Of a DNA stretch of 47,547 bases, positions 31,893 through 42,700 are shown in pieces. The stretch's first letter is position 1, and each line of letters opens with the position of its first letter. The DNA lies in NCBI GenBank assembly GCA_027310535.1, contig DAIDAQ010000007.1, positions 1 through 47,547 of the forward strand. Reading direction: 5' to 3'. The notes beneath the pieces are model-generated. The model saw only the letters and a list, made by a program, of their open reading frames with translations, was not told the DNA's origin and did not search any database. Source of the stretch: Candidatus Micrarchaeaceae archaeon. Lineage in GTDB: Archaea > Micrarchaeota > Micrarchaeia > Micrarchaeales > Micrarchaeaceae. The translations under genes and the position numbers were made by a program.

Positions 31893-32692
31893 TTGGCAAG
31901 ATGCACGGCAAGAAACAAGGATTCGCAAGCAGGCCGAGCATTGTAACGGCTGGGAGGGCGATGGGCATCAGTAAGACGTATACCGCAATGGCGGTGTTCT
32001 TCATCATACTCGCGATTGTGGCATGGAACCCCGCTTACTACACGAAGGCTGCAGGGGCCAACAGCACTGCGTCAAATTCCACGCTTGTGGGCAATGCCAT
32101 ATCAAAGGTTGTGGCTTCTGGCAATGGCGCAGGAGCGCCAGGAGGGATTGCCTTCCTTGCGGTCCCGCTGGACATCACCCCTGGCATAATTGTGTCCATG
32201 GCCGTGCTGATACTCTTCGTTTACGACAAGAACGCGGGGGTCCTTGAGTATATGCTCTCGCTTGGAATGTCCCCCCGCGACATATACATGAGATACCTGA
32301 AGGCCGCGCTGCTTCTGGCCTCCCCGGTGATGCTGGTATTTGCTGCCGGCGATCTCCTTTACATAAGCGTGCTCTTCGGTGCAGGGACTGCAGCTACACT
32401 GCTTCCCGTGCAGTTGATAACCCTGCCGCTGTCCCTGGCTGTGGTTGCGTTCACGGTCATGGCGATGATGGCGTTTAGCTCCCTACAGAAGACGAGGGCT
32501 GGCAGCAACCAGCCGGTCGCGCTGATCGTGGGGTATGCGACTACCATACCAGCATACCTTTCTGCCATCTTCCTGCCGTTCACAAAGGCGATGTATGCCG
32601 ATGCCGCACTGGTTGCCGCGCTGGCCGTCGTGTCGCTCGCCTTCCTAAGATATTCAGGGAAGCTTATAAAGCGCGAAAAGTTGCTCCCGTGA
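31889..32692 (+). CDS. ABC-2-type transporter permease
   Basis: A 267-residue protein with about six membrane helices and an external loop after the first helix carrying N-glycosylation sequons (NSTASNSTL). DKNAGVLEYMLSLGMSPRDI is the coupling-helix region typical of ABC-2 permeases. GTG 31889 overlaps the ATPase stop. One copy would act as a homodimer with the ATPase. Confidence 0.85.
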   Translation: MIGKMHGKKQGFASRPSIVTAGRAMGISKTYTAMAVFFIILAIVAWNPAYYTKAAGANSTASNSTLVGNAISKVVASGNGAGAPGGIAFLAVPLDITPGIIVSMAVLILFVYDKNAGVLEYMLSLGMSPRDIYMRYLKAALLLASPVMLVFAAGDLLYISVLFGAGTAATLLPVQLITLPLSLAVVAFTVMAMMAFSSLQKTRAGSNQPVALIVGYATTIPAYLSAIFLPFTKAMYADAALVAALAVVSLAFLRYSGKLIKREKLLP

Positions 32693-32734
32693 GCATTGGG
32701 CCCGCCCAGGCAAGGCTATTATACTATTGGTCCG

Positions 32735-33004
32735 ATGTTCCATTGTGATAGCTTGCCGATATACGAAGACCCGAAGGACGTGAAACCAAAGAGCCTGGAC
32801 CTGGAGAGGGCGAGGCAGTCGTTGATCGAGGAGCTGCAGGCGATAGACTGGTACCAGGAGAGGATAGACGCGACGAAGAGTGCATCTCTGAAGAGAATAC
32901 TCGAGCACAACCGTGACGAGGAGAAGGAGCACGCCGCGATGCTTCTGGAATGGGTCAAGGCAAACGATCCCGTGCAGGCAAAGAAGTTCGTCGAGCACGA
33001 CTGA
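32735..33004 (+). CDS. Encapsulated-ferritin-like (EncFtn) protein
   Basis: An 89-residue two-helix protein closely like encapsulin-cargo ferritins. Helix 1 has ARQSLIEELQAIDWYQERID with Glu33 and the Trp39-Tyr40 pair; helix 2 has HNRDEEKEHAAMLLEW with Glu63 and His66 as Fe ligands. EncFtn forms decameric rings of dimers with ferroxidase activity and normally feeds iron into an encapsulin shell. No encapsulin gene and no clear C-terminal cargo peptide is seen here. It follows the ABC permease by 42 nt. Confidence 0.85.
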   Translation: MFHCDSLPIYEDPKDVKPKSLDLERARQSLIEELQAIDWYQERIDATKSASLKRILEHNRDEEKEHAAMLLEWVKANDPVQAKKFVEHD

Positions 33005-33027
33005 TTGCAGTTAATGGAGGCTGTTCC

Positions 33028-33046
33028 GGCCCCGGCTCGCGGGGTC
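33028..33046. terminator. GC-rich hairpin between convergent genes
   Basis: GGCCCCG, loop GCTCG, CGGGGTC forms a 7-bp stem (one G-U pair) in the 65-nt gap between the convergent ferritin-like and arginine decarboxylase genes. A 12-bp palindrome GTACAATTGTAC follows at 33050-33061. A shared terminator is the simplest reading. Confidence 0.4.
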
Positions 33047-33069
33047 GAGGTACAATTGTACAGGAGAGC

Positions 33070-33624
33070 CTAAAGGATGAATACCGCGGCAGCTACTGCA
33101 CACGTCCACATTCCGTCCTTGCCCACTACGGCAGATTGGGTTACATCTGACGTCTTCACTATCTTGTTGCTCATCTTGAAGACCTGCTCCTTCTCGTCCC
33201 ATTCAGAGTTTGCGTCAAACTCTATTCCCAGAGTAGACGCGAGCATTGTTGCTGCAAGGTCCTCAGCCTTCCCGCCTGCTATCTGGTCGTTTTCACCGTG
33301 TGCTTCATATTCACTGAGGTAGCCGTACTGCTGTGCGTCTTTTGGCAATGCTACACCGATGCTCGCCGCCATAAGCCTGTTCGGCTCGTTAGATTCTATC
33401 CTGCTTAGCACCAAAAACGTCACGCCGCCGGGTTTTAGCTCCTGCAGCCCGGCCTCTTTTGTCACCACGCTGACGTTCGGAGGGACGATGCTCGAAACCC
33501 TGACTAGGTTGAACTTCTCTATCCCAGCATCGCGCAGCGCAGCCTCGAATGCAGCAAGCTTTGCCTTTGCTTTTCCTACCCCTTTTGTGAAGAACATCTT
33601 TTTGGGTACTAAGTTTCCTTCCAT
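33070..33624 (-). CDS. pdaD: Pyruvoyl-dependent arginine decarboxylase
   Basis: A 184-residue proenzyme that cleaves itself between Ser44 and Ser45 (VRVSSIVPPN) to give beta and alpha chains; Ser45 becomes the pyruvoyl group. It decarboxylates arginine to agmatine, the first step of archaeal polyamine and agmatidine supply. Other family strands are GGVTFLVLSRIESNEPNRLM and YGYLSEYEAHGE. Length is normal. It is transcribed away from the giant gene across an 87-nt divergent promoter region. Confidence 0.95.
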   Translation of the reverse strand: MEGNLVPKKMFFTKGVGKAKAKLAAFEAALRDAGIEKFNLVRVSSIVPPNVSVVTKEAGLQELKPGGVTFLVLSRIESNEPNRLMAASIGVALPKDAQQYGYLSEYEAHGENDQIAGGKAEDLAATMLASTLGIEFDANSEWDEKEQVFKMSNKIVKTSDVTQSAVVGKDGMWTCAVAAAVFIL

Positions 33625-33676
33625 CTTGATTTCTTCCCTGCCGTTGTTGATTAGCAGAGCATATTTGATTGAAATC

Positions 33677-33686
33677 CTTATAAAAC
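33677..33686 (+). promoter_or_regulatory. TATA box of giant surface-protein gene
   Basis: CTTATAAAAC lies 26 nt before the ATG at 33712. An AGTGAT ribosome site follows at 33702-33707. The leader is therefore nearly absent. Confidence 0.55.
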
Positions 33687-33711
33687 TTTACATCAAAGCT
33701 TCAGTGATGCA

Positions 33712-36700
33712 ATGAAGCAGATTAACGCCGGTGCCTTGGTTGTTGCAACTTTGCTCCTGACAATAATGCTAGGTGCAACTGCTTCGCAATCGCCCCCAAT
33801 CTTGGACAAGAGCGGCAGCGGCCTGAACAGCAACGGCAATTCTGCGCGGGCTACAGCGTGCGTTTCTGTCAACCTGTCGTTCCTCAAAAATATCCCAGGC
33901 TGGGTGACAAGCCTCATCAAGGGCCTGTCGCTAGACCCAAGCGCGTTATTCAAAAAGCTTAGTGATGAGGTAAGCAAGCTGACATCTGATGTATGGGGCG
34001 ACATTACTAAGGTGGCAAATAAGATAGCCAGCGGCGCAGCTGATGTCATAAAAGTAATAAATGATCTGATAAGCGGCAACATCTCGGACGAAATGAGCAC
34101 GATCATCGATGACTTGGTGGGCTATCTCTCTGATGCAGTGCAAGCGGCATTCAGCAAGCTTATCTCGAGCCTCCCTGGCTTGCTCAACAAACTTGCAGAC
34201 AGCATTTTCTCTCTGATTGACAATGCCATCCAGAGCATGGCAAATCTCGTCAATGAATTGTCGGTGCCTTCTATCCCATCTTCGCTCTTTTCAAGCATAC
34301 AGAGCTCGTTCCTCAGCGCTCTGCAAGACCTTGGCAGTTTCTTCGATACAATAATCAGTGATATCTCAAGCTTCATATCCAACATCGACATCAGCATACC
34401 GGGCCTGTTCGGCTCGTCAAACACGGTCGCTGCCTCGTCCAACGGCATCGCAGTGGCTGCCAATTTGATCCTTGATGGGATAAAGAAATCATGCAAGACA
34501 ATCCCGCCTGCCATATTCAACCAGTTCATAAAGGACACAAATAACCTTGCAAATGATGGCAGCGCAACTTACAGATACGCGAACGACATAGTCGTCAGAA
34601 TCTCTAATATAAGGAAAGACTCTGCCGCAATAGTAAATATGGTGGACAATGTCGGGAACGTGATAGGGCCTGGTAATGTCATAGGGGAAGAGACACTCGG
34701 CATAAGCAAGTCAGGCTTCAACGAGAATGCCTATGTGGGTTACGCCAACAAGGGCAGCGGAATACTCAATGGTATATATCTTTCAGCAAAGCAGTCGCAG
34801 ACCGGCAGTCTCTGCGTGGGGTTAGGCATAACCTCAAGCTACATTGATGCTATCGCGGCCAAAGTCAACGACATAAACGCGCAGGTAGGCGCGATAGATG
34901 CGGACGTGCAGGCGCTTATCGGCGCCAATGGCATGGGGTATAAGTTCGATGCAGACATTCAGGCATATTCAAAGGACCTCGCGCTAGCCCCGATAAAAAG
35001 CTGCGCTGTGATAAAAAACCCCACGGCGGACTTGGTGGCGGCCGTCGCCGCGGTAACATATCTAGGCACCAGGGAGCCGCAGGTAAAGGATGCGCTCAAT
35101 TCCATGGGTAAATTTAACGACAAGCTTAAAGCTGACTACAATAAAATGTCCAAGGACATCTCTAAGGTAACCAAGATAGCGGCAAACCCGCTCTCCCTCG
35201 TCAAACAGCTAAATAACCTCAACCCTCTCGGCGGTGTAACTGTCAACCCACAGGACATAAACGCGATAAAATCAGGATACGAGCTGGCAATGAGGCCCAC
35301 GAACGACCTGATTAACATAGCACTTGGCAATCTGACAAAGGTAGACAACATAATGGCAAACGTGGTCAAATTTAACGGCCGCGTGCAGGCCGCCTCCGCC
35401 AACGTGATCAAGGTGCTTGGCAAGATAGACAAGAATGTGATTTCGGAGATAGGTTCAACCGCGTCGCCGACCTTCTGCAGCGCCGTCTCCAATGCAGCGG
35501 ACAAGGGGGAGGCTTACTGCAATGCGATCCGCAGCGCCGCCTATATCACCGGAAACATAGATACTGAACTGGCTTTCATAACGCAGAATGTTGCCGATAT
35601 ACCAAATTCCGTAGCCATGTTGAGGTACAGCGTCTACGCCCTCCAGGGGAGCCTCTTGTCGACCCGCGCAAACATAATAAGGGTGGATTCAGACCTTAGT
35701 AATATAGCCTCTGTGCTGAGCCAGAACGGCGGGAAGCTAACGTGCAGTGTCCAGGCAAAGATAGGGGGTAACCTGGCTGACATTGGCACAGGCCTGCAGA
35801 GCGTGGTGCAGGATGCGGAGAATGTGTATACTGCGACAGAGGGCACGATTGCCCTGATAGAGCTGTCAGCTGAGAGCATAAAGACCGACATCGTCATGAT
35901 AATAGAGACGATCAAAATCATAATAGCCGACATTAAGGCAATAGCCCTTGTATTCTACTACGCCTCGCAGGGCGTCGGGTCTTCTGCAACCCCTCTGCCG
36001 AAGTTCGGCGCCTGCATTGGCGTGGGTGCAACCGTGGTCACTACGAACTATCCGAATGCGGGCAACGGGTGTGTAATAAGCCTATCGGCAGTTTACGATG
36101 CCCAGACAAACCAGGTTGCGATACAGGCCGACCTGATCGTGGTCCTCCAAAGACTCTTTGATCCAAGCCAGATATCCTCGCAGCTAAAGACAAACGTACA
36201 GGACGCAGTTGCAGCGGATCTTACAAGCGCGATAAAGGTGCAGGCAACAGTAGACATCGGCAAAAACGTGCAGGTGGGTGTTGGCGCAGCGCTGCAGGGC
36301 GCCTTCACCGAGAGCGCATGGAGCGGCATGTGGAGCAACATCTATTCTGCGTCGAAGGCCGGGGTAAACTCTGCCTTAAACGCAGGGATAAACCAGCAGA
36401 CGTGGACTGCCTATGCGAGCGGCACTGACACAGGGGCGGAAGCGATAGTACAGGGTGCAATACTCTCAGCTATCCAGGCTGGCGTGCAAGCAAGCATCGA
36501 CGCACAGGTAAGCGGCTCTTTAAGCGGCGGCATAGTAGCAGGGATCAAAAGCCAGATAGCCCCGGGAATACAGAACGCATACAGCACCGGAGAGTCAGCG
36601 AGCATAAAAGAGAGTGTCAAGGCAGGCATTTGGGGGGCAATACAAGAGGACGTGAAGGCCGCAGTAAAAAGCGCCCTGGACTCAGGGTTCGGCACGCAGG

Positions 36701-39700
36701 TCGTACAGACAGAGCTCGCGCAGAACGTATACAACAACATATACTCTTCGCTCCAGAACGATATCAGGAACGGCATACAAGACACGATACAGGTAAGGAT
36801 CCAGGCGCAGATACAGACTGACATAGTCGAAAGCACGTGGGAGAGCATAAGGACGCAGGTGATGACGGCCGTGCAGAGCGCGCTTTCGCAAGGCCTTCCT
36901 GCCACCCTCTGGAACAGCATCTGGACCAACATAGGGGCAAGCATACCGGGAGATGTCAACGCGATATACGCGAGCGTCTGGCAGAACGTGATCTACGGCA
37001 CCGGCGATGTGGAGGACCGGATAGGCTTCGGAGTCCTCTCCGCGCTTCAGACTACGGTCAGGCAGAACTTCTACAGCTCTATAGAGGCAGGGATAGTCGC
37101 GTCCTCCGAGTCCGCCCTCTCGCAGAGCATCGACTCTGCGATCTACGCTATCATAAAGAATGGCGTGCAGGGCGGCATACAGGCGCAGCTTACAGTGAGC
37201 TTTAGCAACAACCTGTGGGCAGGCCTCAAGGGCAGTGTGGCAGAAGCGGTGCGGACAACAATCGAGAAGGATTTTGCAACAAACTTTGCAACCGCAATAA
37301 AGAAGGTCGCAAAGAACTGCCTGCTCAGCACTGGTATCAGCGTGCTATCAGGCAAACTGGCCGGCGCTCCCTCAACAACTACCCGGCCCTATCCATTGCT
37401 GACTCTGCCACCAAAGCCAGCCCCAGACAACTATACGATAAGCTCTTCTCTCCCAAGGAAGATTAACGCAACCTCCCCCGCTTTCGCCCCGTTAAGGCTG
37501 GCGAGCATCGGAGGGCTCGTAGGGCAGTATGGCGGTGCGGCCCTCTCTGCCATAAAGAACATGGTCGCAACCGCGACGCCGCCCATCTCAGTCATACAGC
37601 AGTACAATCAGCAAAACTCAGGCACTTTGCTGACATGCCCGAATAAGCCCTCGGCCAATCCCTTTGACTATTTCCAGAGCTCGCCCAATTCAAAGATTGC
37701 AGGAGATGCCTGTCTGGCAACATCACAGCAGTTGAGGACCATTGTCGGGATAACCGTCACGTCAACGTTTGGCACCGGGCTCAGGATAGGCGGGCAGGAG
37801 ACCTTCCTCTCTGATTTGGCCCAGCTCGTCAAGGAGGGCCTTACGGCAGATGTCACGCTCGCGCGTACCACCCCGGCTACCATATCCAGCGTGCGTTTCA
37901 CAATAGGCCTTGACCTGTCATCGCTGGGTGTTTTAGTGGGCAAGCTGAAGATAAACATACCACAGGGCGCCATCCAGAATATAGAGAATACACTGATGGC
38001 AGGGCCCGCTGCCATTGTGTCAATACAAAACCTCGGCTACTCTGGGATGGTGCAGATAGGCAGCACTGGCGATTACGAGATCTCAAGTTCGTACAATACA
38101 AACACGCTCATCTTCCAGACACCTCCGCCGGCAGTGCAGCGCGGCCTGTGGACATGGACGGCACAATACGCTGATTTGAGCCAAGTGAAGCCGAACCAGA
38201 TCACAGCAGCGACTTCAGGCCCTCAGCGTGCAAGCCTGATAGAGCTAAAAGGGGCGACGAACCTGGTCAAAGACGCGCTATCGATAGTGACAGGCGGGGC
38301 TGTCCCGCCTAGCTATGGCCTTTACTTCTGCTCGTACGATTACGACTATTCATGGAAGGTTTCAGTCGACTCAATCGACGCTGGCAACATACCGATACCG
38401 ACCTCGATAAGCTGGCAGAACGGGGGCAACCTGGACATAGCAAGGGACTTTAACGATGCTTATGCCGTCCAGTACAGGCAGCCGCAGATAACCGGATGGG
38501 CGGCTGCGCCGGTCTTCCCGTATCTTTTGTACAATGTGACGCTTCCTGCCTCATACAGCAACCTCAACAGCCAGATAAACTACCTCAATGAGTCATATGA
38601 TATTTACAGCCCGCACAACTTTCTGGAGCCTAACGCGTTCCTTGAGCCAGTCCCGATAACAGCGGGCTCTGCATTCCTCGCCAATATAGGAGGGGTACTC
38701 GAGGAGTTCCCATACAACTCTGTCTCGCTCTCTGCGACCAGCACAAACACGTTCAATAGCGTGGTGCCGCTGCAGATGTTCATCGCCTCCGCGTACGGCA
38801 AGACAGCCGCAGAGGCCATGCAGAACTACCCTGCTATAACTGGTGGCAGCATTGCGCAGCCAAGCGGAGGTGCCGACTGCATCAACAACGGGGCTGCATT
38901 TGGGCCCTACTACTACAAAGACCTATTTAACCCACGTGTGGTGAACTGCCGCACGAAGGTTGACCCGGTCAGCTTAACCGCCCAAACCAGCGGCGGAAGC
39001 CCGGGAGCCGAGTGCTATTTTTATGAATATACGGGCGGCTTCTTTAAATTTAACTTTGGGCGCCCTTATGTGTATTACTGCAAGTTTCCGCTGCCATACT
39101 CAAATAATTTGGGCGGCGGGACAGGTTCCGGCCCTGGCGGGATCTGTACATATGCTGATGTAGTCACAGGTGCTTGCACCAGGGGTGCGGTACAGACAGG
39201 GAATCTTATAAGCGTGCCAATAACAAATCCGGTTTACGTTTACGCTGCGCCCAACGGCTATGTCTATGTATTGAATTACAGCTACAGCGGCGGCACCCTT
39301 GGCTTCAACCCAACGACGAAGGCAAACTTGTATGTTTTGAAGTTTGCCCCATTCGGGTCATTCAACATCCCCGGGCGCCTTCCCCAGGCCATAATTGCCG
39401 GTACGAAGCCTATAACCGACCTTACTATATCAGGCAGAAAACAGCTTGATTTCAACCAGATCGGTACAACGTTTAATGCACGGTGGAGCGGCGGGACAGC
39501 CCCGTTTGAGATAAAGTGGTATACTGGAACTAACCCGGATTGTACGAGCCCTACAGGCCAGAAGACGCTCGTCCAGGATGATACCGGCATCGGCATCAAC
39601 GAGGACTTATTAAAGGTCTTCGTGCCTAACACGCAATGGACCTCTGTGGGCACATATTATTACTGCGTAGCTGTGGCAGACTCTTTTGGCTCAACCCTCC

Positions 39701-42700
39701 AGGCGGTTGGGGTGGAAATAACAGTAAATCCGTCGCTTACCGCAGTTGCAGCCTATATGCCGAACCGGCAGCAGATCGACGCAAACACACAGCCAGATAT
39801 AACGAGCCAGATGGGGGCAGGTAATGCAGTGATAATAGGCAACGACCAGTCCCCGAGCGTCAGGGTTACATGGTCCGGCGGCACCCCCCCGTACACCGGA
39901 ACAGTGTATGTTCTACCGATGGGCCTGGAGGGGAACAGCGATCTGAGCGTCCTATTAACCCGCCGTGCATTGCGCACAGTTCCGTTCAACCTCCGTGGGA
40001 ATTGCAACAACTACCAGAGTCCAAATTACGGTTGGTATTCCACATCATCGACAGGCTTTGAGGGCGATCTGAATTCAGGTCGCATCCCAGCGGTGCAACG
40101 CATGTTTGGCGAGCCTTCAGGCGATATTGCTTTCCTGTGCTTTGTCGTATCAGACAGCGCAGGCTGGTCTAACGCCTCAGTGCTTAAGGACAGCTCTTCA
40201 GGTTTCTGGGAACCGTATCTTGTGCTTGACATTATAGGCAAGAAAAAACCCAATGAAGAAATTCCTGAAGCCCCGGTATTCGAGGCCATCTGCCCGAAGC
40301 AAAGCCCGGGAGCATGCACGGCATACCCCTCCACCACAATTACCTCCTATAACCTTCTGGCGTCTCTGCAAAGCGGAAACAGTGTTCTGTTGAGCGTAAA
40401 GAATGCCGCCGGTCCCTCTGTGAAATATGGATGGTACAAGACTGGCAGCCCAATAAACGACTGCAGCGGTTACAAGTCGTTTGCGCAGCTCGCTGTCAGC
40501 GACCCGGCAACCACACAATCGACCACGGATGCGCCTAGCGCTACTGCCTACTACTGTGCAGTTTCCACGAATTCGATTTCAGGAGCTATAGGGGTGTCGC
40601 TTCCGGGTGAGGTCTATGTTAATGGGGTGATAAGCGATGTAAGGCTCAGCAATGCACCTGCATGGGGAACGACCCAGACCTACGACCAGCTAATCAACAA
40701 CCCAGAAGCCTACTTTAAGGTTGATTGGCTCGGCGCGAGCGTCGCCGACGGTGCAGAGATAATCGCGTATAACAGCGTCTCGCAGGGGCAGACGTGCACC
40801 GGAACTGTCGTCCCAGTGGTCAATGAAAAGGAGAACCCAACGGAAGGCAGCCAATCCGCGCAATCCTTCGGCCTGCCTTCCGGACTGCCAAATCTGGGTG
40901 CGTCATCCGAACTTATAGAGCTGCCCGGCGCAGGCTTGCAGAACCTGTGCGTCACTGTAACAGATCCAAAAGGCAGCTCGGCCTCATCGCCTTATCTCAG
41001 CGTCGCATCCAGCCTTGGCGGCCTTCAAATCTCTGTGCCGCCAGGCCAATCGGTCTCGAGCGAAGGTAACATAGACGTGCAGCTGTCATGGACCGGCGGA
41101 ACGCAGCCATTTTCATACAAGGTATACTCAACTTACAATGGCATCTCCCCTGAAGTATGCGATACAAACTCCGACAACGCCGAGCAGATAACGATACAGT
41201 CGCAAGGGGCCCTGAGCTCCTCAGGCGGTGGCTACACCGAAACGCTTTCGATACCTTATGTTGACAGCCAGCCTGTTTGCGCAGAAGTCGATGGCACTGG
41301 TGCCGGTATAGTATCACAGTATACGGCTTTGCCGGCAGGGCTCTCTGTCTCTCAAACGACAACCTCCACCACTACCTCCTCTACAGTTACCACTGTTCCA
41401 ACAGTGAGGCCGAGGGGACTGCCGATACCCCCAGGCATCGCAGCCGGGCAGGCCCAGCAGGAGGCGTCTGCCTCCAGTGCAAGGAATGCAACTCTGGCGC
41501 CACTCCAGTTTGCTGCGAGCCAAGCGCAACAGCAGGTGATAGACCAGTGGAACAGCAACTGGAAGCAATACTGGAGCGACAAGCTTGCAGAGCAGTCTGG
41601 CGACCTCTATCTCGTTGGGGACATAACGCTCGCCCAGCAGTCAAGCAGCTTCTTTGGGCTTTTCTCGAACTTCAAGCAGGGAATGTTCAACTTCCTTCCA
41701 ACCTCCCTGACCACTGACCTGTCCGGGGACCTATTTATCCTGGGGAAGGCGCAGTCAGGTGCCATAGTCTCCGGCATACTGTACTCAAATGGAGTGGCAA
41801 CGACATTGCCAATCCAGGTGCCGAACACGCGGATCATAGCACCGAGCAGCGAGTTTGCCGTCTCGCCAGGCGGGCAGATCGGCTATATGGCAGACCCTGT
41901 CGTCCCGGGCAATGTGATGATGTTCAACATGCAGAATGGCAGGTTCACCGGCAATATTAGCCTCTCCTACTCCAACGAGAACTACAACCTGGATATTGCG
42001 CGGTACCTTTCAAATGGCGGTCCATACGGAATAAATGATGTTTCAGCCGCGTATTCAGGGGCGGCCACGGCAAACGATGTCAATGCGAACCACGAGCCGC
42101 TATATATAACCGAATACGGCGGCGTCCTGTATGTTGTAGACCGCTGGTCGTTCGATGCCGGCAAAGGCCCCTCGGCGATGTTGCTGCTGCGTGCATTCTA
42201 CGGGAACGGCACAGAGGTGCAGATAGACCCTGCCTCGTCCAATGACATAGCGTTTGCGCCCTCGGCTGGCCCCGCTGCCCCCCTAGCTGCGCCATCGGGC
42301 AGGCTTGCGTACCCGCCATACGGGTGGCCGCTGGCATTCAACATATCGTTGGGCAACGGTCAGTACAATACGGGCTGCATAGCTGGATGCGACGAGACCC
42401 CGGTGGTATTAAAAGGCGGCATATACACAAACACAAACTATAAGCCTCTGGGCCCATGGATACAGGCTAGCTATGCATGCAACCTCTTAGGGAGTATTGG
42501 CACTTTCCTGGAGTCCGCGTTGGACACCGTGCTCGGCATCTATGCGGGCAATGCATGTGGCTATAATAATGTGAATACCGCGATGAGTTTCTCGTCGGCA
42601 TTTGACGGGACGGGATACATAACGGCAAATGTCGTCTCGCACCAGCTCAGCGGGCAGGTTGACGGCTCGTACAACGAGCTGCTGTCGTTCAAGCTCAGTG

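Noticed and set aside
33050..33061. 12-bp palindrome GTACAATTGTAC as an operator
   Set aside because: It lies between two converging gene ends, far from any start codon, so a regulatory role on transcription initiation is unlikely.
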